Shown here: positions 14,501 through 29,500 of the stretch, piece after piece
Layout of the letters: every line of letters begins with the position of its first letter
Position numbering within the stretch: position 1 is the first letter of the stretch
NCBI GenBank assembly: GCA_007922195.1
Contig: ML681994.1
Span: forward strand, 53,402,025-53,466,024
From: Podocnemis expansa
Lineage: Eukaryota; Chordata; Testudines; Podocnemididae
DNA length: 64,000 bases
Reading direction: 5' to 3'
Program-made: the position numbers and the translations under genes
Notes under the pieces: model-generated
The model's input: only the letters and a program-made list of their open reading frames with translations
What the model was told of the DNA's origin: nothing
Databases searched by the model: none

Positions 14501-17500
14501 TATATATATTTTATATCCTGGTATTACCATGTCCCACTGATTAACATGGTCTTTAAATGATAATTTTATTAGCAAACAGTGAAATAAAATTCGACCGAAA
14601 CACAAACTGTCAGCAACAGGTACTAAACTATACTTAAATCTACTTCAAAATATTGAATTGAGATGTGCTGTGCTCCAAGCATATTGTTCAAACATAGCCT
14701 CTCTGAATGTAAATCAATACTGGAAATATCAAGGCAACTCTGACATTGTGCATATCCTGGAGATGTGCCCACTGATAAAATCAAAATTAAATCAGTGCTG
14801 CAAATTATGGAGCTGGTATCGAGGTTTATTTCTTATAAAATCCTCACATTCTCAGTGATGTAGAAAAAACCCATCACACTCAAACAAGAAGTGCTTTCTA
14901 TGAGTACCACTAAATCTAAAGAAATTACTATGTATATTTTTCACCCTGCAGATTCTAAATCCATTCACATGGAAGAGTGGTTATGGTGCACAAGTGTAGT
15001 CCTAATAATACCCATGAAACTCTGTCTCTGTGTAAACTCAAAAGCTTACTTCTCTCACCAACAGAAACTGATCCAAAAAAAGGTATTGGCCTAGTTTAAA
15101 TTGTGGGGCTCAGTTGATGGGAGATACACAATCTGCTTGCCACAGCATGTGTTCCTCCTGTAGACTTAGTAACTTTGACATACCGTGCTGTCTTCACTCG
15201 GCTGCACTGACTGCCAGTGCTCTCCTGTCAATGCAGTGTTACTCCACTTTGAGGGGTGGAGTTACTGCATCGATGGGATGGCACTTCTGGGATTGACCGA
15301 GTGAGTCTACACTGGCCGCTCAATTGACCCTGCTGATGCGGCATTTTCAGTATAGACAAGCTTATTATCTCAACCACCTTGACTCTTTAATGGAAGACTG
15401 CTCAAATTTTTTTGAGAAATTCACTATGGGATTAATTGCTAGTAATAATTAATTTACATGTTTCACTTACATAAACTAGTGCCAATTGCTGTATAAGGAG
15501 TGCGGATTCTAGAATGCCACTTCTCTTTTCCTCTCGCTGTACATACACACTTTAATCCAGGGGTTCTAAAACTGGGATGCCCACACCCGTTAAATCCAAG
15601 GGGTGTGGGACTAATGTATAATTTTAAAAGAATTTGTAATAAATGTTTGATTTTTACATATTATATATTTACCAAACAACCAATGGATTTTTTTTTTTTT
15701 TTGTGGGACTCCAGGCTTACCATGCATCGCTGTAGGAAGTGTGGGACCTCTAAAAGGTTAAGAGCCCTGGCTCTAATCCTTCTTGAACTTACATACATAC
15801 CTATCTCATGTGCATACTGCCTGAGAAACATGAAATGCAAAGAATTCCTTTAACATACATGTGCCACTCCATTCTGGATTAGTTTATTGTGCATTCATAT
15901 GATTTCAACATATACAGTTCACAAATCTGGTGAAGAAAGTAGTGGTGGTTTCTTTTTGTTGGTGTGTGTGTTTTTTGGTTTTTTTTGCAGACAAGAAGAT
16001 ATGAAGTTCAGCAAGGTTCTTCTGTAGGTGGAACATGCATCCAAAACTTTTTAGATCAATTATGGTTTTAATATTGGATTTATCAGAGTATGCAGAGTAA
16101 ATGAAATCTTTAGCATTACATGTCTAAAGCTTGCCATGTAAGTCTGGCCAGACATGGGCAAGATTTCAATTCTGCAATATTGCCCAAGCAAGGGACAGTG
16201 TGCAACTGAATATAATGGCCACAGTGGATCAGACCATAGGTCTACCTAGTCTAGTATCCTGTTTTCCAGGTGCTTCACAGAGAATGAACTTCTTAAGAAG
16301 CAAGGTAAGAAAGATGTGACTCTGGTTCATGCTCTTCCCTTGCTCCAAGTGACTTCCTACGCTACAGCTGCTCAAATACTTGGACTGATGTTTTGCAGGG
16401 GGATGAACAGGCATGGAGCCAATACTCTGCTCACTCCTCACACTACCCACATGTGTGGAACGGGAAGTAATAGGATGCCAGCAGCTGCTTCCCCTCCCAC
16501 AAAGGATCTGGTGATGTAGACAGTCCACCAACAGGTATAAAAAGGTTCCTTAAAATCCATTACTGTCCCTATGATATCATGGCAGAGGGCTCACAATTCA
16601 TGTATGTGGAGAATATAAAGTAACTAAAGGACTAGAAGTTACGTTCAATAGCAAATATATTGAGATTAACACCAAAATTATACGATACAACTATGCAGGT
16701 GTACTGTTCATTATTGCATCACTAAAGGTTTCATTTGCAATAAAAAAAAGCTGCCTAACTGTTGAATGTACATACCTCAAAGAAATTTTTTTATTTAAAA
16801 AATAATTTATCCATGAAATTTATCATCAGTACTCTAGAACTCCAAATGAAGAAAATCTTTAACAAGTTAAGGGAGTAAAAAAAGCCTCCTGGCTTACTAA
16901 AAGCTTGCAAAACAAGATCTCAATAAGCTTTGAAGCATAGCTCTTTTATTAGTGAAAGCTTTACTGCCATTGCATTCTCTCATTTAATTTGTCAAAGTTT
17001 CTGCAGCTTTATTATTTCATGTGAATTAAGTGAACTCAATACTGCGAACAGCAGCATAATAAAAACAAAAGTGATGACAATACTGAAAATAAAACTTACT
17101 CAGGAGAGTTGAGATTGAGACCTAGTGTTGTTAAGTCACTTCCTAATGCAAGATGTACCATTCCTGGGTCCGTCTCTGCTGCTCTGATGAATGTTAACAA
17201 GCCAATCATTCCAAACTGGTCCGTCACCATTCCTTGAGGAATGTTGGTAACCCGACCTTGGCAAGAACAACAAATTAAATTTTTCCTTTCAAGAAGTGGA
17301 GGAATCAACGAGATCATCTGAAAGTACTTAACATGCTTAGAAAAAAGGCTCAAACATACCGTCAGGTAGCACCTGGATCCCTTTTTTCTGCTGGTTGTTG
17401 TTTTGCGTTGTTGAACTTTTATCTCCAGGGAATTTGGGTCCATCTGCACTAGAAGATGTTTTGCCTGATGTATTCAAATTCTATTAAGAAACAAGCAATT

Positions 17501-20500
17501 TGTGCAAGTTAGCATGACAGAAAACACAAACCACCGTAGAAAACTTAGTTAAGCAGCCTTTCTGAATCAAGTGCTCTTCAAATCCATCAACAGAATCATA
17601 CAAGTATGGTGAGGCTGAAGTCTTAATTCCTTTTGGATATGAGTAACTGACATGCCGCGTTACAAGGCGGTTCAGCTTTACGTTTTGGGGAAAAGATGGG
17701 CATTTGTACACAAAGTCGTTAAAAAGATAGACATGCAGCTGTCCATACTTTTTGGGGCTTATTTATGAGCAAAATATAAACCATGGCTCTTTGCCTATTC
17801 AAGTCCTGTCTGTAGGTACGATTAATTCCTTCCTCTTTTATACCACCTCTAAAATAAGAGCTATTCCTAAATCTATACCCTGAATTTTAAAAGGTCAGGA
17901 CATTTAAAGATTTTACAGCTGTACACACTTGAAGCAAAATATAAACTAGAAGTGTAAACTACTGCATTTCTAAAAGAGTGCATAATATAGGAGGAGCTTG
18001 TGGGCACTTCACTTCATATGCTGGCCAATTGTGTTGTCTCCTCACAGACAGCTTCTCTGAACTGCAATAGCTGACAATGGACATAATAATTGGACCCAAT
18101 TTCAGAAGCAAGCAAACTACAGTCAATACACCAGTTAGGGAAGCGATAACACACTATGTCAAACAAACTTGGTAAAATGTTTGCTCTAGGCTACCATGAA
18201 CTGCTCCTATAATTACTATTTTCTATTTCTACAGCACCATGGTGCAAGCATGTTAGGAGACTGCCCAGAACAGCTTAGCATCTAGATAGACCTATCACAG
18301 GAAGGAATAATAAAAGGAACTAAAGGCATGTCTCAATATCCACCTGACACACACTAAATTCTAGTGCAAATCTATAGAGCACCCTAAGTGTCCAATGAGA
18401 TCCTGTAACTGTGCGCTAAAAGTTTTCTAACGTGAACTGAGGTACTGTTGTTTCAAACTGTTGTACAACGATGTAACTGGACACACTGTCTGCACAATAT
18501 TGTGACAAGGACAACTTTTCATAGAATGACATTTCATTGTTTCAATTTTCATCCAGTCCCTCACTAACTGTTTCTCTACTTCCTGTTTTTCAGCAATGGC
18601 AAACTTTAAAAGCTTCCTCTAAGTAATCAAAAGTGAAGAATTTGACCTCCAGATAACAGGACTGCAGGTAATGAAGTGGCTTGACTCCCATATCTTTCGA
18701 CTGGATCGTGCACAGGCTATGGATCTGATATATTTCCCTTTTTGGCAGGTTCTTCGCAGAGATTAATAGAAGTGAAATCCTATGAACCATTAACGTTCAA
18801 TAAATTACTCATTAATCCAAAACAGGCTGTAAATAGTTAAGATTAGCCACTCTGCAAGTGGTTAGAAGTGCCGAATTTAGGATTTTTTTTAAATTAGCCA
18901 TTTTGCTAGTCTGTATAGTGTTATCAAATTAGCTCGAGGATCTCATGTGCATCATGACTATGGTTTTAAATGGTAAGATAGTTGCACTTTCCATTCTATG
19001 TGTAAATCCCCTGAACTTAATTTTTATGGTTTCCACAAAACACTACAAGCTACCTATAGTTTATTAATTAAATCTAAGATCATTGAACTTGACTTGTATT
19101 TAAGAGTGCCTACTTCAATTCCTGTGCCATTCATGGCTTTCCTCATTAACTGAAAATGTTATAAATCTTTCTAAGAGTTTATTCTTGTCTGGTGGACTAT
19201 TACAAGTTCCATGTCTTCGGTCCATATATTTATGTAATAATGTGAGTAACAAACAAGAATCATAAACTCCCACCAAGACTGACCAAAACCTTGCTATAAT
19301 CTAACTGTCCTAAGCAAGGCCCATCTTGAGGGTTGGCTGGGGCCGAGGGAGAATTGGCCAGAGCAAGGGTCCCCCTTCCCTGAATCCTGGCTTCAGCCCC
19401 CTCCTCCCAACCACTTTCCTGACCCTGCACACCTCCCCAGCCTGATCCCAACCCTGCCCTCATACTCCCTCTCCGGCCTGATCCCAGCCTCATGCCACAA
19501 TTGCCACCCTACCCCTGCCCTGCATTGCCTCTATATGTCAAAGTTTGGGCCCCACCAAACTGCAAGGCCTGGGGGCAGTCACCTCATTTGCCACCCCCTA
19601 GTGATGGCTCTGGTCCTCAGCAATCCAGATTCAAGGGTAAACAATCCCAGATCATGCAATGACTTAATACTCACATTCCTTATTGATGCCAACATCACCA
19701 AACTTTAACAATAAACAAACTGACACTATAAACGATAGATAAAATATGTAATAACTGTAGGATTATTCTTTATCCTTTCAATTAAGAACAGGTACTGGGA
19801 GTTAGAAAAATATATTCTTGGCTATGACACAGACTTTCTGTATGGTATCTGTCGGGTATAATCACGTTATTCTTGTGCTATCATTTTCCTACCTATAAAA
19901 AAAAAAATGGGGAATAATATTTCTTTAGCTCTCAGACACACTCTGAGAGCTGCCTCTTTAAGTCTGTAAACATTTTAAGAACCACCATGGAAGGTGCTGC
20001 AGTATGGAAAGTATTAATCATCAATTTTGTTTAGAACAACATACATCTAGCTAGGGAAGAGAGCTGAACTGGCAGAGTATTTCCCTAGGTTAAAACTCAG
20101 CCCAGTGAATATTTTAACAATCACATCTTTATTCTAGAAGCCAACTTTGTGAAATACATCTGAAAGACAATAAAAAACTCAGCTTTTCTAGCTCATAAGT
20201 ATATATGAAAGTGCGCAAGATTTTTTTTCTCCCCCCCCCCCCCAAACTGGGGCAGTAATTTGATTTCCTCCCTCCCCAAATCATCTGTTATCAAGGTAAT
20301 TTTCAGGGTCAGAAGACAATTCCCCAGGAAAGCCAATCTGCATAGTACAGATAGTAATAGTTCAATTACTAAGTCAATAACCAAAGACCCTGTTAAAATT
20401 TGTTACCTGGAAGTACAAGTGTGTTCAGACTGCTTTACTGTCAATTTTAAACTAAACTGATGATGAACTAACAGGACTACTGGAGGGGGAAAAAATTTAA

Positions 20501-23500
20501 GAAATTAACCATTTACTTACAGATTTACTGTCATCATTACTTGATGTTGGGTCTTTGTAACTGGAGCCTGGTAATGCTGGAAAATCTTCATTGTGTATTG
20601 AGAAGTCTTGGGATTGTTCGCTTGCTGGTTTTGTTACCATTCCGACTAAAATAAAAATGAAAGCAAGTACAATATTCATAGCTATTATGAAAACATTTTT
20701 CTGCTGATGATTTTATGAGCGAGTGGTACAGTGCAATAGATTTTAAAAGAACAGGAAATATGAAAATTGAAAGTGTGTTGGTTTACAGGAACTGTACATC
20801 TCTGACTCAGTTCTCACATTTAAATGAGATCTAGTAGAAAAACTGGGGGCCAAATTCATACTAGCACAACTGCACTGGTTTTACTAAAGTTGCACTAAGA
20901 ATTGATTAAGCCTGATATTTTTACTATTGTTAATACCAGACATCTTACAGTATCTGCAAAAAGCAGAAGAACTTTAAGAATTTTAGAAATGGTATTACAA
21001 CAAATCGATGATAGCAAGAAAGTAGTGTTTTGATAGTACACGTTTTTTAAAACTGAACTCTCTCTCTTTAAGTACAGCAAATGCTTTCTGAAATTGTCAG
21101 ATTTATACATTTTAAGTAGACATGCAGGTAATTTTCAATAGAACATGACTGAATTACACTTGATAGCAACTTAAACATTTTTAAAAATGCAAGTCTTCAG
21201 ATATCAAATGACCTCAATGCTCTGACTCCAATTTCAGAAAAGTGGGTCTGCAAGATTAGTTCCAATATTGAAAAGCAGCATTATTTATTGTACCTATAAA
21301 AAGACAGACCCCAGGGGCCAACCTCTTGCCTAGACATAAAATACAGTGATCTGGATGCAAATTACACCTCAGTTCTTTGATGCAGAGTAAATGCAGATAG
21401 AAGGAAACCTAGAGCTCATCTTCCAGAGGTTCAGGACAAGTACAGATGAGCTTTCTTGCAGAGTCCAACAGCAACAGCTCAAAGTACAGGAATAATATGC
21501 AGCACAAATATATATTATGGAACAAGAAAAAGAAGCACATTTGGAGGCTAAACTATCCTAATGACTTAGGCACAGACACATGACCAAAGATAAACTTTTA
21601 ACTATTCTACAAATGGCATCTATTGCACAAGGTTGATGTCAAGTACTGTGCTCACTATTAAAAAGTCAATAGGTAGTACAGTCCAGGGGAGTAGCTAGCA
21701 TCTCTGACACCATGGCATTACAGCTCTTAGCAAATACAATTAACAAAATTTTAAAAAGTCAGTATCAGTCACATTTTATTTTTAAAATAAACTGTTTGCA
21801 AGATATGTTGTGCTAGCATCTAAAAAAAAATAATTTGTCAGGAAACAAAAAACTTAAGCTATTTAAAAATATACACATCCCAACTGAAAAAAAAGTCCAT
21901 TTTCAAAGGTGAATTTAAAGAGATGAGTTATAACAGCTTGGGATAAGTCTGATGTCAATTCCAACTGCAGAATATTGAGTAAAATTTTCATAAGCATCAA
22001 GGTGACTTTAGTTTGTAAATACCTTTATTGCTTTCGAAAATGTGACTTATGCTCCTAAATTTTCACTGAAAGTCAGAGGGATGTAGGCCCTTTTGAAAGT
22101 GTTACTCACTGTGCTCATGATAACATAATACAAATAGCAAGTTTGTATCAGGCAAGTGAACATTTATGTTATGCAACAAAGTTTTCGGAAGTACATTCTT
22201 ACCATAGGGAGCCCTTCCAGCTAATGGGTTTATTAATGGAGTTGGGTTGCCACTTCCTTCCCTTCTATTTCTATCTGCTAATGCTGGAAAATCTGAAAGG
22301 TCCAGTCCTGTCACGTTTTCACTTCCATCTAAAATAAAAAGCACTCAATTTTTTAACCCTCTTGAAATTTTCACGCAGGAGACTGCAATACACGAAATCA
22401 AGTTTTTCCACATAAAATAATAAAAGGGTCAAATATTTTTTTTCACAAATATGAATATTCAAACAAAACTGATTGTTAAATTGTTCAATATGCCACCTCT
22501 GTGGCACCTCTATGGCTAACCATGCTAGCAACCAGTAACATGATGAGCAACATCCCACCACTGAAAAGTAGGAGAACACTTCATTTTTTTTTAAAAGCAT
22601 TTCTATCAGTCTTTTGTTTAAATTAAAAAAAGCAGCATGCAGATGACAAGTGTAGGCTACAGAGCGTTTTTTGTTTTTACATACAATATTAAAATGATGC
22701 TCAGTAATATATGCAAGAGTCCAGTAATACATGCATGTGACGCTGCACCTGTAAATTACAGGCCTGAAACCATCAGTGGTTCACAGGGGGAAGACTGCAC
22801 TGACAACAGGGAGCTAGCAAGAGAAAGGCTTTGGGGAGGAGAAGCAGTTTTATCAATGGCAACACTGCAGGAACCCTTTAATCCATAGTAACTCAAGACA
22901 AGGCAAAAAATGAAGTAATTGCAAAAAAGAAAAAAAAAAAACCCATGTAATGAAAGGGTAAGGCTTGAATTCCAGTTTGTAACTGGTAGTTTGGTGTACA
23001 CAGATTCTGAATTACAGGTCTATAATGCCACCAATAGGTTTAGTGACTACACAAACTATTTGGGCACTACCTTTTACTTTATGACATCATTCATACATTT
23101 AACATGTAAAAATACAGCCTTGCAGTTATATACAGAGAGCTTAGCATAGCCACACATATCTACAATAAAGTGTTTTCCTGGTTAGTTTGCTTAATACAAA
23201 TGAACAGTTTGGAATTCCTAGAAATAGTCAAAACCAGGACTGTTTGAAAGGATCATTTTAATGTCTAAGAGAAGTTGGACATAAGCAAAGATTTTTAAAA
23301 ATAGCTATGAATTTTTCACCATAATATTTTCTTTCTGAAGTGAGATGCTCCCTTACCCCCAAAGGTTAATGAACATTTAACAGAACTGTCCCTTTTATGT
23401 CCATGGATTTTAACTATTTTTGACTTTAAAACTAAATAGTTGTTAGAATGCATGTGTAAACAAAACAAAAAACTGGAAAACCCCTGCAACGCAAGCTATT

Positions 23501-26500
23501 TTCTGTGTAATGCAAGTTGTTCTACTTTGTCCTTAAAAGTAATACAACAAATATTAATTCCTAGTATAAATTTCAGAAGTGTGCAGTTACAAACGTCTGA
23601 AATTAGAGACACAAATATTTGTAACAATGTATTTCAAACTCTACCTATTTAAAGGAAACTCACCTGTTCCATTAAAAATGTTACTTGATAAGGAGTTATT
23701 CATTCCAAATGCCTGATTCCTGTTCATTCCAAATCCAGACATACTGTGCACAAACAAATAAGAGGCAAATAAACATTTTGTAACTTCAACTGAATGTTAG
23801 AAGATAGAACAAGAAAGGAAAAACAAAAAAGACACTTGATTAATACCTCACTTTAATTCCTACAAACTAAACAACCTGAACTCCTCTTCTACATTCCATT
23901 TTTCACTGTTTTATTACTTTTCATTTGTCTATTTCTTTTTTAAACAATGAAGACAGACATGTTTAATCAAGAAAATTTTACTGTAAATTTTTAACAGACT
24001 GGAATACCAAAAACAATAAAATATGCAAACAGATTTAAAGATAGAGTCATAGGCATTAAAATCAACATAAGCTCACAAGTGAATCATAAAGTTGACGTTT
24101 TTTGGATCAACACTAGATATCATCTTGACCTTACTAAAGTATATGAAAAAGTAAAGTCAAGATGACATCTACCCTATTCCATTTATAAACAGGTAGTATA
24201 ATATGATAAAAATGATCAACTTTATCATGATTTACTTATAAACTTGGAACTGTCATCTTGGGCGAATCAGCCAATGTCAGTGAGTGTGGTGACATATGGG
24301 GACAGAGGTGATCTCCAAAGTAAGTAGAATGTAACCAAATGAGGGACTTGCATCTTCAAACCAAAATTTAAAAATGCACCCACATACTAACAAAGTCAGT
24401 GTAAATGATGAAGCACAAGGCTAATCTGTTCAGTACAGGAAATGCCATTACCAAGGATCACCTGCATTCTATAATGGGTGAACTTTTTGAGTAATCTCAA
24501 AGCATACGCTAAAGCCAAGCAAAATTTGGAATTCCTGTCCTTGGAGAAATTCAAACATTTTGACATTATTCTGAAGTTTTCTGCATAACAACTATTCTGA
24601 AAATGGTGAAACATTTCATTTTGATGATTTTTGATAAAAATAAAGTAGTTCCACATTCCTGAAATTGAAATGTTTTGTTTTAATTCACTGAATCATTTCT
24701 CTGTTAAATTGCATTTGCCTATGATGGCACACTGACATAGTAATTCTAGTTCAAGACCCTGAAGGTCCCTTTCTCTCCTATGAATAAAACTCTTTCATCA
24801 AACTACATCTCCCAGAACTTTTCCCAAGACTCGTATCACTCCCATGCAGTTCAGAGTGAAATGAGCAGATTGCCTTAGGGGAAACACAGTCCTCCATGGA
24901 GTTCACTGAAGAAAAGAATTTTTGGTGGAAAATTGTTTTGAGAACTATTTTCTCACTGAAAATCACTGAGATGGAGAATTCTCAACAGCCTCTACTGTCA
25001 TCCCACACAGACTGATTGTTAATTTTAAAATGCCTTGTGGAATCAAAGATTCAGAATAAAGACAAAAAGTGTACGTACACAAATTTACACTGCCCCCAAA
25101 ATGCGGACAGCACAAGACTGACATAGCTGATTGGGTCTACCACGAGCATGCTGAATCATGATTGGGTGTGCACTGCATTACAGTGTGACCAGATCAAACC
25201 CAGACTGACTGCTAGTTTCTCTAATGCTCTATTAAGAACGACAATTAGGCTAAGGTTTAGAAAAAATAAAAGTAAAAAAGGCTATTCCTCCTAACCTTTT
25301 GGGTCTATGGACTTTTCTTTCTCTCCATATCTGGGCATAAGTCAATCAGGGAAGTAGATAACAGCCTTTGCCTGCTAGTAGACATAATTACCCAGGGTGG
25401 AACGGCAGACCGCAAGAAACATTACGTTCAGTTCCCCTACCACAGTTCAAGAGATTGAGTAAGGGAACATTAAAGTACAGAATGACACTGTTCAGCTTGG
25501 CTTCAGCAAAGTGGTATCTCTGGAATACATCCAACCCTTTAACTTCTTTCTATCAACCACCTGAAGAAACAGATTTCTGGTATCTTCTGGAATTCTAGAT
25601 AAGGTAAGGGCACTGACAAGATCATCAATCTTGATATAATCAATAAGGCATGCAATATAGCATGTTGATATATAGCGCTTTCCACACAACACATCGCAAG
25701 AAATAAAATCCAGCAATTCAAGAGTCATTAGAATAGGACTTTCAGAGATACAAGAAGTATGAGCAGGAGAAAAGAATCATCCTGCAGTTAGCGTTTTCTG
25801 CGTGTTATCCAACTTTACGTCAGTATGTGGTGTTGTCTCTAAGAAAATGGAGGAAGCTGAGGAAGAGAAAAAAGTTAAATACTTTAGAGTTCCAGGGGGG
25901 TAGCCGTGGTAGTCTGTATATAGCAAAAACAATGAAAGCCATGTGGCCCATTAAAGACGAATAAACTGCAACCTACTTGTCAGATGCATGAAGTGGAAAC
26001 TACAGTTAGGAGGTATATACACACTTCCAAGAGCTAGAAACACATTCTGTAAATATTTCATGAATTTATAATTTATGAATATTTTACAAGTTTCTAAAAA
26101 GCAGACTGTGTAAATTGGAAAAATATTTAAATAAGATCTTAATAAGAAAGGGTTATCAATTATGTAACCATCAAGAAATTCTTAAAATCTTCATTAAGTT
26201 TTAACTTTATCCATGATAATACTAATGTCTATTAATTTAGTGCTAAATTATACTATAAATGTCACTGTTAACATGTATATATTTGCCTTTAAAGCCAAGT
26301 GACAAAATCCCCACACTGGAAATATTTTCAATAAAAAATAGCAACCTGGAACATGGGTACTAGTGATTATACCTTCCAAAAAGGAAGAGTAACACAAGCA
26401 GTAAATATATAATGTACATACATAAAAGATAAGGCAGTTCAAAAGCAGCTGCAGACTGAGATTTCGTTATCTCTGAATGACAGGTGACAATTAAGAAAAC

Positions 26501-29500
26501 AGGCATTTAAACAAATATTTGTTATGCCTAGAACTGCAACATCCAAATTATTTCTCCCATTGTAAGATTTATAAGTGCACTGTTGTTTGAGTCTTAGAGC
26601 TTTTTTAGCATTTCTAGCCTAAATGAGATGCACAACTGCTTGCTGCAGAAGTTCCTCAATTAATATTAATGAGTATTTTCCTCCTCCCCTTTCTCTCTCT
26701 CTCTCAAACATAACACGACACTAACATATTTGCTCCTTTACTTGTTGGTCTGTTACAGACAACATGCCGAGAAAGCCTAGAATGAGAGAACCAAAAGACT
26801 CCTCTCATGCCACAAGGCAGGGATTTGAACTACTGCTGCCACTTCAAACTTTAAGCTAACGGATCAAACTAGATTTTTATTTCAGGAATACTGCTGAACA
26901 CAACTGCATGTATGCAGTTTGACCTAATCAGTCTTACCTGTTCACAGTAAAAGGTTGTCGAGAGGGTTGCTGCTTTGGCATACATATTATGCTAGGCGAG
27001 CTTCTGTTGGGGCTGCCTAACCCTGAACTGCTCATGCTGTTTGTCCTGCTGGGAATTCCAATGCCCTGACCAACCTGGGAGTGGTTCATCATATTCCTAG
27101 GGTTCATAGGCAGTATTCCCCTGAAAGAGAGAAATCACCCAAGAAGTTAAATCTATACAACACTGTTCAATTTCAGTACAGAAATTAGGGGATAATCTAT
27201 TTTCTAGGCTGTCACAAGCTAGATTTATGATCAATTTCAATATGCCACATTACTCAAATAATTACTTCTCAATAAATGGTAGAGTTTTAGGTTTCTTCAG
27301 AAAAGTCATATGCCTCTTTATACAATGAAACTAGACAAATCCTTGGTCATGCCTAGCATAGAATACTTGCACAAGTATTTGAAGTGAAATAAAAATCACA
27401 TGGGTGTGAAAATGTACTATGGTTTAGATCAACTGACATATAAAATCTTTCGTCCGTATTAGTACTTCTGTCCTACCATCTTGATATCCTGAATGCTGTG
27501 TAACATGCATATAATTTTAACCACACATTTACCAAGCAGTCAAAGATGTCTTTTGGTTCCGACAGCAGAATTGCTAAGTGAATACTATCATTACACATAC
27601 AGAAAAACATTGTTTGACAAATATTATTTTCCCCAACACAGGCAGTGATCAGCAGATGGAATGATTTTTCCTTTTTTTATATTAACTAGGAAGTAAAGTA
27701 GTTTAGGTAAAATATGCAGCATGTTTAAAAACTTCTCTGCAGAAAAACACGATTGCAGAAACATTGGCTACCAATAAATACCTGCTCGGAGATGGAGGCG
27801 TATGAAGTGACATTGTTGGTACCCCTGTTGTTGGCGTTACGTGGCTCGGTAACTGAGTGCCTTGTGATAAGCTGCGATTTAACTGAGGGGTATTGTTGCT
27901 CATTCCCCTCATTGGAAGGCCTAGTGCACCTATTGAAAAAAAATTCAGAGGGGTGGAAATATGTAGTAATCAGGAACAAAGTGTTATTAATCTGGTGCAG
28001 ATGGGAACTTAAGCTAATTTGACAATCTTAAAAAAAATTGCTGTAATGCTGCAAGAAAATGCAGTGAAAAAACCCAGTCTTTATTTACACAAATCTAAAT
28101 TCACTTATTTCGAAGTATACTATCTTTTTTATAGTTTTCAGAAAAAAAAGCTTACTTGCAAGCTTTTTGTATCTGACAAGCACTACCAATACTGCATTTC
28201 CATTGATATTTACATTCTACAGTTAAGTGTTACAGGTTTAATTTTATATCAGTAACTTGCAGGTTTTATGTTCTCACTGGTTTGTTTGACTCAGTGCTGA
28301 AACGGAGCTTTAAAACAGAAGGAATACTATAGGAGTGTTCTGACTCTGCATCTTGAAAACTATTTATGTAGGTGATAAGACAATATTAAAGTGCCTCACA
28401 ATTAAGAATTTTTGTTGTTTTTCATCTGTTGGCATCATGTTTATCTTCTAAAAACCAAAGTCGAAAAAAATTATGTAAGCATTTATAAAGAACATATCTG
28501 GCATATACACACTTCATTAGAGCAATTTTAAAATGGAAGTAGGAAAAATGATTTTATTACTCTTAATAGTTAGAAAGAAAAACATGGATCTGAAAAACAT
28601 TAGGCAAAGAGTAATGTCTAGAACAGCTATTTATACAGTTTAGAATTATTTTAATTAAAACATATTACATTTAAATCCATGTAAATTTTGCATTAGAAAA
28701 TACATTTTTCATAAACTACTTCAAAATAACTTCATTAGAAACATCTAAATGAAATGTTTTAGTTTAAATGGATGGGTCACCCACCAGGGGAGGCTGGAGG
28801 GGGAAAGGGACCACTTCACTGGGGCTTAGAGACCCTGTGGGGCACAGGTTGCAACCCCCATTCCCATTTGTGTTGGAGGAGGCCTATGTAACAAGTTTTT
28901 ACTGAGCCTGAAAGAAATATGCAAAGTGGATAGACACTTGGCCTGTGTTTAAAACACTATTACATCTTATGCAAAACAATACAAACTTTGTCAGTAAAAA
29001 TAATTTAATTTTCAATAGTATGTTTTTTGAATTGTTTTCTGTGAAGTGCTTCTTCTTGACCATAGAAATTTACTGTCATTAAGTCTGATGCTCTTAAATA
29101 AGAGACAAGTGAGATTTTAATTGCCCACTGATACAATGACAGAATCACTGTGAATGCTATCCTATGTGTTTGATACTATTGTGTTCAACACAATTGCTTC
29201 ACCATAAATGTGTGGGTGTATACAGCAAATAAAGAAAAGCATTTCAGCATGAAAGACAAATAAAATGCAAATTCACTTTATTTAATACCGTCAGGACAAA
29301 AACACTCTGGGAGAAATGCTTTCTTTTGTTTTCTGAGGATGTTTTCAAGTGTTGTGCATGACCTATACTTCTAGCTAACGCATCAATTCTTCCATTTAAA
29401 TTTGAAGAACATTTCAGAACCAAGTCCAAATACCAGAAAAGAAAAGGAGAAAAAAAAAAAAAAAAGGAAATTTCATCACACACATATGGGAAAACAAAAC

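Larger units (their letters stand above)
8275..17099 (-). other. CNOT2 8.8-kb repeat-rich intron
   Basis: Contains a hAT-like relic starting near 9899, antisense CR1 3' end (10396-11140), an inverted-repeat element (11128-11412), an unclassified repeat-like block (11413-13160), a Penelope-like tail (13165-13258), an antisense CR1 endonuclease/RT segment (13259-14560), a MITE-like block near 15170-15365, a hAT MITE (15558-15770) and a CR1 scrap (16205-16290). 8277-9890, 14561-15170 and 16300-17099 hold nothing I can name. Confidence 0.8.
23744..26937 (-). other. CNOT2 intron with a hairpin MITE and a Penelope-like fragment
   Basis: 3.2 kb. Holds an imperfect palindromic element (24069-24245) and an antisense Penelope-like 3' end (about 25893-26030). 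A CT-rich run occurs at 26681-26704. Nothing else nameable. Confidence 0.8.

Noticed and set aside
15500..15853. 117-codon plus-strand open frame
   Set aside because: Spans a hAT MITE including its T run; not conserved coding.
22319..22732. 137-codon minus-strand open frame
   Set aside because: It is the CNOT2 residue 217-259 exon border read upstream into the intron; no family features, and a good splice acceptor lies at 22329-22330.
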